Shown in pieces: positions 1 through 7,373 of a DNA stretch of 14,982 nt; the first letter of the stretch is position 1; each line of letters starts with the position of its first letter. The stretch is taken from the NCBI GenBank assembly GCA_002704625.1, contig PAGZ01000027.1, positions 1 through 14,982 on the forward strand. The letters are read 5' to 3'. This DNA is from Candidatus Pelagibacter sp. (GTDB taxonomy: Bacteria > Pseudomonadota > Alphaproteobacteria > Pelagibacterales > Pelagibacteraceae). The notes under the pieces are model-generated. The model did no database searches. It had not been told where the DNA came from and saw only the letters and a list, made by a program, of their open reading frames with translations. Position numbers and translations under genes: made by a program.

Positions 1-812
1 CTTATTAATTTGTCATCAAATAAATTTTCTGTTTCAGGGTGAAGAGGACAGTTGATTGTAACTACATCACAAACTTTAACTAAAGACTCTACAGATTCGT
101 GAAATGTTAAATTTAATTCTTTTTCAACTGAATCAGGTAATTTATGCCTATCAAAATAGTGAAGATGAACGTCAAATGGCTTCATTTTTCTTAATGCATC
201 TAATCCGATACGTCCTGCTGCTACTGTGCCAACATGCATACCTTCTACATCGTAAGATCTATGAACCGCATCAGCGATATTCCAACCACCTTGATTAACA
301 ATACTATGTTGGTTGTGATAATCTCTTACTAAAGACAAAATCATCATAACAATATGTTCTGCTACTGATCGAGAATTACAGTAAGTTACCTCAACTACGT
401 CAATTTTATTATCCATTGCAGCTTGCAAATCTACATGGTCTGATCCAATACCAGCGGTAATAGCCATTTTTAATTTCTTTGCTGACTGAATTCTCTCTTT
501 TGTTAAATAATAGGGCCAAAAAGGTTGAGATATAACTACATCTGCATCTATTAACTCTTTGTCTGCTTTACATCCTTTTGCATCTTTATCTGATGTAACG
601 ACTAATTTATGACCATGGGATTCTAGAAATTTTCTTAAACCCAACTCTCCTGAAACACACCCAAGTAATTGACCAGGCTTAAAATCTATCCCTTTAGGTG
701 TTGGTAATGCCATGCCATCTGGGTATTTATCTAATTTTGGTAAACTCGCCACAGGGTAACTCTTCGGCATACCCCCTTTAGGATCATCGTATAAAACACA
801 AAGTACTTTCAT
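1..812 (-). CDS. fdh: NAD-dependent formate dehydrogenase, N-terminal 270 residues (cut by window edge)
   Basis: Oxidises formate to CO2 while reducing NAD+ to NADH; a soluble, metal-free enzyme of the D-2-hydroxyacid dehydrogenase superfamily. I translated the minus strand from the ATG at 812-810; the frame stays open to position 1. The product begins MKVLCVLYDDP and follows the Pseudomonas-type enzyme almost residue for residue, as I recall that sequence. Visible landmarks are SQPFWP (95-100), TAGIGSDHVDLQ (119-130, with Ile122), the substrate-side Asn146 in TYCNS, the Rossmann motif GTVAAGRIG (195-203) and Asp221 in YFDRH, which in this family selects NAD over NADP. The catalytic Arg and His expected near 284 and 332 lie outside the window. 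It diverges from the metF/methyltransferase pair and probably ends the same pathway, burning the formate released from folate-bound carbon. Recognition is confident; completeness of the gene cannot be judged. Confidence 0.95.
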   Translation of the reverse strand, partial: MKVLCVLYDDPKGGMPKSYPVASLPKLDKYPDGMALPTPKGIDFKPGQLLGCVSGELGLRKFLESHGHKLVVTSDKDAKGCKADKELIDADVVISQPFWPYYLTKERIQSAKKLKMAITAGIGSDHVDLQAAMDNKIDVVEVTYCNSRSVAEHIVMMILSLVRDYHNQHSIVNQGGWNIADAVHRSYDVEGMHVGTVAAGRIGLDALRKMKPFDVHLHYFDRHKLPDSVEKELNLTFHESVESLVKVCDVVTINCPLHPETENLFDDKLI

Positions 813-835
813 TTTCCCCCAAAACTTATTTGACT

Positions 836-841
836 ATTATA
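836..841 (-). promoter_or_regulatory. candidate -10 element for fdh
   Basis: On the minus strand this is a perfect TATAAT ending 23 nt before the fdh ATG, which would give a 5' leader of about 15 nt. No good -35 lies 16-18 nt upstream; a TTGACT is only 9 nt away, too close to act as its partner. A GGGGG run 4 nt before the ATG may serve as a weak ribosome binding site. A TATAAT match by chance is common in DNA this AT-rich, so confidence is moderate. Confidence 0.4.
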
Positions 842-877
842 GAGACACAAAGTCAAACCCTTCTTGTATTGATTTTT

Positions 878-908
878 CTGGACACGCCGAGGGGTCCCCT
901 GATATATC
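878..908 (+). repeat. diverged direct copy of an internal metF segment (copy 1)
   Basis: These 31 bp match 1252-1282 inside metF at 28 of 31 positions, offset by 374 bp. Read in the frame starting at 880 the copy encodes GHAEGSPDIS, against GHPEGSPDIS in metF. The weaker upstream codons also fit (IDFS against IGIA). This frame differs from that of the metF start and ends at TAG (931-933). It is unusually GC-rich for an intergenic spot here. It may be a remnant of a second metF-like gene, a local duplication, or a shared cis element. Confidence 0.8.
878..908 (+). promoter_or_regulatory. possible promoter for the metF/methyltransferase pair
   Basis: TGGACA (879-884) resembles a -35 box and TATATC (903-908) a -10 box, with an 18-bp spacer. 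A start about 7 nt later would leave almost no leader before the ATG at 918. Both boxes lie wholly inside the repeated segment, so the match may be a by-product of coding sequence. This is a weak call. Confidence 0.2.
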
Positions 909-917
909 CCGGGAAAT

Positions 918-1646
918 ATGCATTTTTCATTAGAGATAACAATGAAGACAGACCTTTCAGTTTTACCTAAGGTTAAAGATGTTTACATTACAATGTTGCC
1001 GGGCAACGACTTTAGGCATGTAGCAAACAAGGCAAAAGAACTAGTCCAATCCGGGTTTAATCCTGTACCCCATTTCCCTGCAAGATCAATCAAAAACTTA
1101 AACGATTTAAAAGACTATGTCTCGATGTGTAAAGATTTTGGCGTAAAACAAGCTCTTGTCATTGGTGGTAGTGCAGAACCAATAGGAGATTATCATTGTT
1201 CTCTACAACTTTTAGAGACAGGTTTATTTCAGGGTTTTAAGATAGGAATTGCTGGACATCCCGAGGGTTCCCCTGATATATCGGATTCAAGTTTGGAGAA
1301 AGCCATGAAAGATAAGAAACCGTTTGCAGACTACATTGTAACGCAATGGCTACTAAACCCAGATCCAATTAATAAATTTATTTCAAAACAAAATTTGCCA
1401 GTACACGTTGGGATTACAGGACCTTTAAAAATTACCAGTCTAATAAAATTTGCAAACATTGTGGGTGCAAAAAATTCTCTTAATTTTTTAAAGTCTAATG
1501 CAACAAAGGCGCTTGATTTACTTAGACCTTCTGACCCAAACGATTTGATAAATAAAATTAAAGGTTCAACAAATAATTTTCATATTTATACATTTGGCGG
1601 ATTAAATGAGACAAATAAGTGGTTAGTTAAAAATAATTATGCCTAA
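918..1646 (+). CDS. metF: short methylenetetrahydrofolate reductase (MetF family)
   Basis: Probable FAD-dependent enzyme interconverting 5-methyl- and 5,10-methylene-tetrahydrofolate; beside a methyltransferase and formate dehydrogenase it probably runs in the oxidative direction. At 242 residues it is shorter than the roughly 300 of E. coli MetF, but it shows conserved barrel elements: VPHFPARS (50-57), QALVIGGSAEP (78-88), LLETGLF, GIAGHPEGSPDIS and the late VGITGP. I keep the ATG at 918 rather than the one at 942 because residues 4-8, SLEIT, fit the first barrel strand carrying the family's catalytic Glu (E. coli Glu28), here Glu6. A GGGA precedes 918 by 4 nt. An in-frame TGA at 900-902 prevents a longer start. 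Its last 8 bases overlap the next gene, implying translational coupling. The family is sure; direction and exact substrate are inferred. Confidence 0.8.
   Translation: MHFSLEITMKTDLSVLPKVKDVYITMLPGNDFRHVANKAKELVQSGFNPVPHFPARSIKNLNDLKDYVSMCKDFGVKQALVIGGSAEPIGDYHCSLQLLETGLFQGFKIGIAGHPEGSPDISDSSLEKAMKDKKPFADYIVTQWLLNPDPINKFISKQNLPVHVGITGPLKITSLIKFANIVGAKNSLNFLKSNATKALDLLRPSDPNDLINKIKGSTNNFHIYTFGGLNETNKWLVKNNYA
1252..1282 (+). repeat. metF-internal copy of the 31-bp repeat (copy 2)
   Basis: Partner of 878-908, lying in the metF reading frame over the conserved GHPEGSPDIS motif. The three mismatches are one third-position change in His (cat/cac), one first-position change (Pro here, Ala in the upstream copy) and one third-position change in Gly (ggt/ggg). 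The preference for silent change suggests both copies were once under coding selection. Confidence 0.8.
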
Positions 1647-3006
1647 AATTCCTAATTCCTATAAAGTAGAAAAAGTCAATTACGATAAATTAAGACACCA
1701 AACATCAGTAGATCAATCAGACAGACACGTACCATACAATTTAAGACAGAGCGGTCCAACAAAAGTAGAAATGTTAATATCTACAAGAGTAAGAAAGTCA
1801 CCTTATTGGCACTTATCAATGAAAGCCGGATGTTGGAGAGCTACTGTTTATAATCGTGTTTACCATCCCAGAGGTTATGTAAGGCCTGAAAAAGGTGGTG
1901 CCATGGTCGAATACAAAGCAATTAAAAATCACGTAACTATGTGGAATGTTGCTGTTGAAAGACAAATTCGAGTTAAAGGACCAGATGCGGAAAAATTTGT
2001 AAATTATGTGATCACTAGAGATGCTACAAAAATTTCTACAATGCGAGCTCGTTATGTCATTCTTTGTAATTATAAAGGCGGAGTACTCAACGATCCTGTT
2101 TTATTAAGAGTGGAAGATGATGAGTTTTGGTTTAGTTTATCAGACTCTGACATTGGTTTATATCTACAAGGCGTAAATGCTGATAAAAGATTCAATGTTG
2201 AAATAGACGAAATAGATGCTTGCCCAGTTCAAATTCAAGGCCCAAAATCGAAAGCCTTAATGAAAGACTTAGTTGGCAACCAAGTAGATATGGATAATAT
2301 CCCATTCTATGGTTTAGCTAAGGCAAAAATAGGAGGAAGAGATTGTGTGATTTCTCAGTCAGGATTTTCTGGAGAGGCTGGATATGAAATTTATTTAAGA
2401 AATGCAACATTATATGCCGAAGACATGTGGAACACTGTACTAAAAGTTGGAAAAAAACATAAATTAATGGTTATTGCGCCAGCTCATCATAGAAGAATTC
2501 AGGCCGGAATTTTATCTTGGGGCCAAGATTTAGATCACGAACATAACCCGTTTCAGTGTAATTTAGGATATCAGGTCTCTTTATCTGGCAAAGGTGAATG
2601 GAATAAAAAAGAAGATTATGTAGGTAAAGATGCGCTAGAAAAAATTAAGGAACAACTCAAAAAAGGAGAAAAACCTTACAAACTTCAACTCGTCGGTTTA
2701 GAGCTTGGCGGCAAACCTGTCGAGGATTATGCAAATGATTTTTGGTTAATATCAAACGATAAAGGAGGTAAACCCGTTGGATTTATAACTTCTCCTTGGT
2801 ATCATCCTGAGAAAAAAATAAACATAGCCATGGGTTATGTTCCTTATGAAGGGCACCTAAGCAAAAGTGGATTTCCGATTGGCAACTACGGTAAAAAATA
2901 CAAAGTTCATCTTCCAAAAAAGTATTCAGTTAAACCTGTTAGTGCGACAGTAGTAACCATACCTTTTACACAGTCGGTTAATAAAAATACAAGAGAAACA
3001 TCATAA
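1639..3006 (+). CDS. GcvT/DmdA-family tetrahydrofolate-dependent methyltransferase (demethylase), substrate unknown
   Basis: Probably moves a methyl or one-carbon group from a small substrate onto tetrahydrofolate in the cytoplasm. At 455 residues it is longer than typical GcvT or the roughly 370-residue DMSP demethylase DmdA, with an N-terminal extension of about 44 residues. From residue 47 the layout follows DmdA closely, as I recall that sequence: STRVRKSPY (48-56), TVYNRVYHP (69-77), HVTMWNVAVERQI (98-110), VKGPDAEKFV (112-121), GGVLNDPVLLRV (147-158), FWFSLSDSD (163-171), VQIQGPKS (197-204), SGFSGEAGYEIYL (241-253), ILSWGQD (291-297), NPFQCNLGY (303-311). The C-terminal GcvT barrel spans about 345-440. 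Its ATG lies inside the end of metF (8-bp overlap), supporting 1639; Met45 (1771) is an alternative start. Candidates include DMSP, dimethylglycine-type or O-methylated compounds. The family is sure; the substrate cannot be told. Confidence 0.85.
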   Translation: MPKIPNSYKVEKVNYDKLRHQTSVDQSDRHVPYNLRQSGPTKVEMLISTRVRKSPYWHLSMKAGCWRATVYNRVYHPRGYVRPEKGGAMVEYKAIKNHVTMWNVAVERQIRVKGPDAEKFVNYVITRDATKISTMRARYVILCNYKGGVLNDPVLLRVEDDEFWFSLSDSDIGLYLQGVNADKRFNVEIDEIDACPVQIQGPKSKALMKDLVGNQVDMDNIPFYGLAKAKIGGRDCVISQSGFSGEAGYEIYLRNATLYAEDMWNTVLKVGKKHKLMVIAPAHHRRIQAGILSWGQDLDHEHNPFQCNLGYQVSLSGKGEWNKKEDYVGKDALEKIKEQLKKGEKPYKLQLVGLELGGKPVEDYANDFWLISNDKGGKPVGFITSPWYHPEKKINIAMGYVPYEGHLSKSGFPIGNYGKKYKVHLPKKYSVKPVSATVVTIPFTQSVNKNTRETS

Positions 3007-3068
3007 TTTAAAAAAAGTTTAATAATTTTTTACTTTTATTTTAAATTTTTTTTATTTAAAAATTAATT

Positions 3069-3485
3069 ATGATTCAAAATTTTAATGGAATTTTTTACTT
3101 AACAGTATTTATTGTTCATTTTGCTGCATATGGAGTTTACGCTTATAAATCTGTTATCGAAACTAAATCTTTTTTAAAACAATACGGAATGCACGTATCC
3201 GGTGCTGGTATTGTCAGATTTTTTGGTGGTTTTTTTATGGGCTCTATATTAATGGCGCTTTACATTCTATTAGTCAGAGATAACGGGGTTCAGGCTACAT
3301 GGGCCTTTTTTAATCTTGTTTTCGTTCAAAATCTTGTTCTGTTTTTAGTAGGTAATTATAACATGTTTATAAATAAACTTGGACACACTAAAAAAACATC
3401 AATTGAACAAGTAATCGCTCCAGGTATTCTTACTTTGTTAAGTGCTATTCTTTGTTTTGGTTTAGCTGATAAAATTTATATTTAG
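3069..3485 (+). CDS. small four-helix membrane protein, function unknown
   Basis: I do not recognise a family. The 138-residue product is strongly hydrophobic, with four likely membrane helices at about 5-26, 46-69, 76-97 and 111-136, joined by short polar loops (KSVIETKSFLKQ, RDNGVQ, NKLGHTKKTS). No signal peptidase site, cysteine pair or catalytic motif stands out. It lies 62 bp after the methyltransferase on the same strand, with an almost pure A+T gap between them, so it may be a late member of the one-carbon operon or a separate unit. It converges with secA with a 1-bp gap between stop codons. Its length, clean start after the gap and continuous hydrophobic pattern support a real gene. 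Confidence 0.75.
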   Translation: MIQNFNGIFYLTVFIVHFAAYGVYAYKSVIETKSFLKQYGMHVSGAGIVRFFGGFFMGSILMALYILLVRDNGVQATWAFFNLVFVQNLVLFLVGNYNMFINKLGHTKKTSIEQVIAPGILTLLSAILCFGLADKIYI

Positions 3486-3486
3486 T

Positions 3487-6024
3487 TTAAGCTACTTTAC
3501 CGTGGCAATGCTTATATTTTTTTCCAGAACCACATGAGCATGGAGCATTTCTAGAAATTTTTTGTTTCCTTTCTATGGGTACAGTTTTTAATTCATTATT
3601 CTCTTTTTCTTCAACAACGACTTTAAGGTTCATTAAAAATTTTATTGTATCAGCTTTTACCTTAAATAATAAACCTTCAAAAAGTTCAAAAGCTTCTTTT
3701 CTAAATTCTGCAAGTGGATCTTTCTGCCCGTAACTTCTTAAACCTATGACTTGTCTTAGCTGTTCCAAGTACTGCAAATGTGATCTCCACAAAAAATCTA
3801 GCATTTGTAAAAAAATTCTTTTCTCTACCTCATTGTTTTGATCTTTTCCTAAAACTTTAATACGTTCATTTCTTTTCTCTTCGAAGGTTTTTTTGATGTT
3901 TTCCAATAGTGTTTTTTTGCTCATTTTTGCAAAATTTTCAACCTGCTCTTGTTGAAAGGCATTTCCGAAATTCGTTTTAATTTCATTAGAAAATAATTTT
4001 AAATTATTGCTATTTTTATAGTTTTCTAATGCATTCTCTATATTTTTATTTATTTCATTCATAAAAGAATAAATCATGTCTTTCACTTCTCCTGTCTGTA
4101 ATATTTTTAACCTCTGGCTAAAAATAACCTGTCTTTGATCATTCATCACATCATCAAATTTAAGAAGAGTTTTTCTTATTTCAAAATTTCTGGCCTCTAC
4201 TTTTTGCTGAGCTCTTTCCATAGCTTTATTAATCCAAGGATGATTAATAGATTCATTTTGTTTCAATCCCAATTTTTTAAGCATACCATCTATAGATTGA
4301 CCTCCAAATATTCTCATTAAATCGTCTTCTAAACTTATATAAAAAACTGAGGAGCCAGGATCACCTTGTCTTCCAGATCTTCCTCTAAGCTGATTGTCTA
4401 TTCTTCTACTCTCATGTCTTTCTGTACCCACAATACACAGGCCACCTAAACTTAATACTTTTTGCTTATCAATCTTAATATTTTCTATTTTCTCTAAATT
4501 TTTATTTCCACCCAATTGGATATCTGTTCCTCTTCCAGCCATATTTGTGGCAATAGTTATCGTATTACTTTTTCCTGCCTCAGCTATTATGTTTGCTTCA
4601 CTTTCATGATGTTTTGCATTTAAAACGTTATGGGAAATTTTATTTTTTTTAAAAATTTCAGATAACTTTTCAGATTTTTCAATGCTTGTAGTACCAACTA
4701 AAACTGGCTGACCTTTTAAGCTACATTCTTTAATTTTTTTTAATATTGCTGAATTTTTTTCTTTTTCAGTTCTAAAGATTTGATCGTTTAAATCTTTTCT
4801 TATCATTTTCTTATGCGTAGGAATACTAACTACATTTAATTTATAAATATTATGAAATTCTTCTGACTCAGTTAAAGCTGTTCCTGTCATTCCTGATAAT
4901 TTCTTATAAAGTCTAAAATAATTTTGATATGTTATAGAAGCCAGGGTTTGATTTTCTTTCTGAATTGGAACATTTTCTTTTGCCTCGATTGCTTGATGAA
5001 GACCATCGCCGAACCTTCTACCCTCAAGTACTCTTCCAGTAAATTCATCAATAATTCGAATTTTTTCTTCTTTAACAATATAATCTTTATCCTTTTGAAA
5101 TAAAAAATTTGCTCTTAAAGCCTGGTTGATATGATGAACTAAATTCATATTTTCGGGGTCATAAAAATTATCATTTTTGAGCAAACCAGATTCTTTAGAC
5201 ATTTTTTCAACTTTATCTATTCCCAAGTCAGATAATATTGCATTTTTATTTTTTTCATCTAATTCAAAATCTTTTTTTTCTAAAACTGATACGAATTTAT
5301 TTGCGAGAAAATATTGATCTGATTTATCTTCTATTCCTCCAGAAATTATTAAAGGCGTTCTCGACTCATCAATTAATATGCTGTCGACTTCATCAACAAT
5401 ACAAAAATTTCTATTCTTTTGTACCATCTCCGATAAATCGTATTTCATATTATCTCTGAGATAATCAAAACCTAATTCATTATTTGTTGCGTAAGTAATA
5501 TCTAAATTATAATTTTTTTTTCTTTCAATATCATCTAGTTCATTAGTTATACATCCTGTTTTTAATCCTAAACGATTATAAATTTTACCCATCCATTCCG
5601 AGTCTCTCTTAGCAAGATAATCATTTACTGTTACTATATGTACTCCTTCCCCTCTTAGAGCATTTAGGTAAGCAGGCAATGTTGAAACTAAAGTTTTTCC
5701 TTCTCCAGTTTTCATTTCAGCAATGTTTCCACGGTGTAAAATAACCCCTCCAATTATCTGCTCATCAAAATGTCTCTCGTTCAAAGTTTGTTTTGCTGCT
5801 TCTCTTACAAGTGCAAAAGCTTCAGGTAGGATTTCATCAATATTACGACCTTCTAAGAGATTTTTTTTTAACCCAGCTGTTTTTTCGAAAAAATTGCTTT
5901 CTTTAAAATTAGAAAATTCTTTCTCTAAATCGTTAATTTTTACTACGATTGGCCTAATCTTATTTAATTCCTGTTGATTAGTGCTTTTAAATAATTTATT
6001 TAATGCTGTAGTAATAAAATTCAT
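3487..6024 (-). CDS. secA: SecA, preprotein translocase ATPase
   Basis: Motor ATPase that drives unfolded preproteins through the SecYEG channel of the inner membrane. The 845 residues compare with 901 in E. coli, so the enzyme is complete but compact. Nucleotide-binding fold 1 has Walker A MKTGEGKT (104-111, Lys110) and Walker B DEVD (211-214) followed by SILIDESRTP. The preprotein cross-linking domain, TGTALTESEEF, and the second nucleotide fold with NMAGRGTDIQLGG and RQGDPGSS are present, as is the helical scaffold (FLWRSHLQYLEQLRQVIGLRSYGQKDPL). The last residues form the zinc-binding, SecB-interacting tail (Cys829, Cys831, Cys840, His841). The start is the first in-frame ATG, right after the divergent promoter gap shared with argJ. 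Identity is certain. Confidence 0.98.
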   Translation of the reverse strand: MNFITTALNKLFKSTNQQELNKIRPIVVKINDLEKEFSNFKESNFFEKTAGLKKNLLEGRNIDEILPEAFALVREAAKQTLNERHFDEQIIGGVILHRGNIAEMKTGEGKTLVSTLPAYLNALRGEGVHIVTVNDYLAKRDSEWMGKIYNRLGLKTGCITNELDDIERKKNYNLDITYATNNELGFDYLRDNMKYDLSEMVQKNRNFCIVDEVDSILIDESRTPLIISGGIEDKSDQYFLANKFVSVLEKKDFELDEKNKNAILSDLGIDKVEKMSKESGLLKNDNFYDPENMNLVHHINQALRANFLFQKDKDYIVKEEKIRIIDEFTGRVLEGRRFGDGLHQAIEAKENVPIQKENQTLASITYQNYFRLYKKLSGMTGTALTESEEFHNIYKLNVVSIPTHKKMIRKDLNDQIFRTEKEKNSAILKKIKECSLKGQPVLVGTTSIEKSEKLSEIFKKNKISHNVLNAKHHESEANIIAEAGKSNTITIATNMAGRGTDIQLGGNKNLEKIENIKIDKQKVLSLGGLCIVGTERHESRRIDNQLRGRSGRQGDPGSSVFYISLEDDLMRIFGGQSIDGMLKKLGLKQNESINHPWINKAMERAQQKVEARNFEIRKTLLKFDDVMNDQRQVIFSQRLKILQTGEVKDMIYSFMNEINKNIENALENYKNSNNLKLFSNEIKTNFGNAFQQEQVENFAKMSKKTLLENIKKTFEEKRNERIKVLGKDQNNEVEKRIFLQMLDFLWRSHLQYLEQLRQVIGLRSYGQKDPLAEFRKEAFELFEGLLFKVKADTIKFLMNLKVVVEEKENNELKTVPIERKQKISRNAPCSCGSGKKYKHCHGKVA

Positions 6025-6034
6025 TTTAAGTTTG

Positions 6035-6047
6035 TATATATTATATA
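6035..6047. promoter_or_regulatory. shared bidirectional -10 tract between secA and argJ
   Basis: The 44-bp divergent gap contains TATATATTATATA, nearly its own reverse complement. Read leftward it offers TATAAT (6040-6045), 16 nt before the secA ATG. Read rightward it offers TATATT (6037-6042), about 26 nt before the argJ ATG. No clear -35 is visible on either side. The secA leader would be only about 9 nt. The position is compelling; the exact elements are not. Confidence 0.45.
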
Positions 6048-6068
6048 GTGATGAATTAAGATATTTAC

Positions 6069-7373
6069 ATGACCATAAACCTTAAAAATTTTTTAAAAGA
6101 TAAACCCAAATTGTCGAAAATGGGGGAATTTCAACAACTTCAGGAGATTGATGGTTTAGAAATTTCTGCTGTTTCTGCTGATTTATACGGTAGTGGCAGA
6201 GATGATCTATGTTTATTTTATTTTAAAGAAGGGGCGAATTACGCTGCAGTTTACACTAATTCAACAATTTGTTCAGAATCTATTACATGGAATAAAGGTA
6301 TAAGAAAAACGTTAATTAAATCTCTGTTAGTAAATACTAAAAATGCAAACACATTCACTGGCCACCAAGGTCAAGAGTCATTGGATACAATTTCTAAAGT
6401 TCTTGCAAAAAATTTAACTCTGAGAGAGGCTCAAAAAAAAGAGGGAACAACCAATGTTGTTAAACCAAATGAAATTTTATTTGCATCAACAGGAGTAATA
6501 GGTGAAAAATTTCCAACAAAACAAATAAAGGAAAATATTCCTATACTAGTCGAAAAACTAAGAGAAAAGCAAAATAAGTTTGTTTGGTTTAAGTCGGCTT
6601 CATCTATAATGACCACTGATACAAGACCAAAATTAGCTTATGAGGAATGTAGGCTTGGAAACCACGATATAAGACTTTGCGGAATAGCAAAAGGCTCAGG
6701 TATGATTTCACCAAATCTTGGGACAATGTTGTCATTTATTTTTACAGACGCAGATATTCCCTCGATATTTTTAAAAAGTTTGTTAAAAAGGGCGGTTGCA
6801 AATTCATTTAATTCAATAACCGTAGATGGCGACACCTCTACTAATGATATGGTTGCAATTTTTTCAACAAATAAATTAAAAAGCGGAAAGATATATAACG
6901 CGTTAGACCCAAAGTTAAAAGATTTTGAAGATGCTTTAAATAGGCTTTTATTAAATTTGGCAAAACAAATTGTTAGTGATGGGGAGGGTGCAAAAAAATT
7001 TGTTACAGTTAAAGTTATAAATGCAAGATCTCAGCAAATGGCAAAAAAAATTGCATTTTCAATCGCTAATTCACCATTATTTAAAACCGCAATGGCCGGG
7101 GAAGACCCTAATTGGGGAAGAGTAATAATGGGGATAGGAAAATCAGGTGAAAAAGTTTCTCCTGAGAAAATAGAGATTAAATTTGGAGATTTAAAAGTTG
7201 CAGAGAAAGGAAAAATTTCTGAAGAATATGATGAAAAAAAACTTAAAGAATATATGCAATGGGACTCAATATTGATTGAGGTAAATCTTAAACTTGGACA
7301 AGGTTCATACGAATGTTATACTTGCGATTTTACAAATGATTATGTGAATATTAATGCTGATTATAGAAATTAA
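6069..7373 (+). CDS. argJ: ArgJ, glutamate N-acetyltransferase / ornithine acetyltransferase
   Basis: Recycles the acetyl group in cyclic arginine synthesis, moving it from N-acetylornithine to glutamate; the family self-cleaves into alpha and beta chains. The 434 residues include the oxyanion-hole motif STGVIG, the segment SASSIMTTDT, TVDGDTSTND and the late GEDPNWGRV, all typical. The self-cleavage site, normally Ala-Thr in an NMATML context, reads NLGTML here, so cleavage would fall between Gly218 and Thr219 with the nucleophilic Thr kept. The usual NSGNAN block reads NTKNAN (89-94). Whether the bifunctional (glutamate plus acetyl-CoA) activity remains cannot be told from sequence. The start follows the divergent gap with secA. 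The stop codon shares one base with the ATG of the next gene (TAATG), implying translational coupling. Confidence 0.96.
   Translation: MTINLKNFLKDKPKLSKMGEFQQLQEIDGLEISAVSADLYGSGRDDLCLFYFKEGANYAAVYTNSTICSESITWNKGIRKTLIKSLLVNTKNANTFTGHQGQESLDTISKVLAKNLTLREAQKKEGTTNVVKPNEILFASTGVIGEKFPTKQIKENIPILVEKLREKQNKFVWFKSASSIMTTDTRPKLAYEECRLGNHDIRLCGIAKGSGMISPNLGTMLSFIFTDADIPSIFLKSLLKRAVANSFNSITVDGDTSTNDMVAIFSTNKLKSGKIYNALDPKLKDFEDALNRLLLNLAKQIVSDGEGAKKFVTVKVINARSQQMAKKIAFSIANSPLFKTAMAGEDPNWGRVIMGIGKSGEKVSPEKIEIKFGDLKVAEKGKISEEYDEKKLKEYMQWDSILIEVNLKLGQGSYECYTCDFTNDYVNINADYRN

Noticed and set aside
104..298. 64-residue rightward open frame
   Set aside because: It lies antisense inside the formate dehydrogenase gene, whose translation matches its family throughout.
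813..917. A riboswitch upstream of metF
   Set aside because: I found no recognisable SAM, glycine or THF aptamer core, and the GC-rich part is explained by the metF repeat.
3010..3053. Possible terminator after the methyltransferase gene (3013-3018 pairing 3032-3037, then eight T)
   Set aside because: The stem is six pairs with a single G-C pair and a 13-nt loop; such structures are expected by chance in a gap that is about 97% A+T.
4135..5977. Several 60-84 residue rightward open frames within secA
   Set aside because: Antisense shadows of a fully conserved gene; their products are low-complexity Leu/Phe/Ser-rich strings typical of reversed AT-rich coding DNA.
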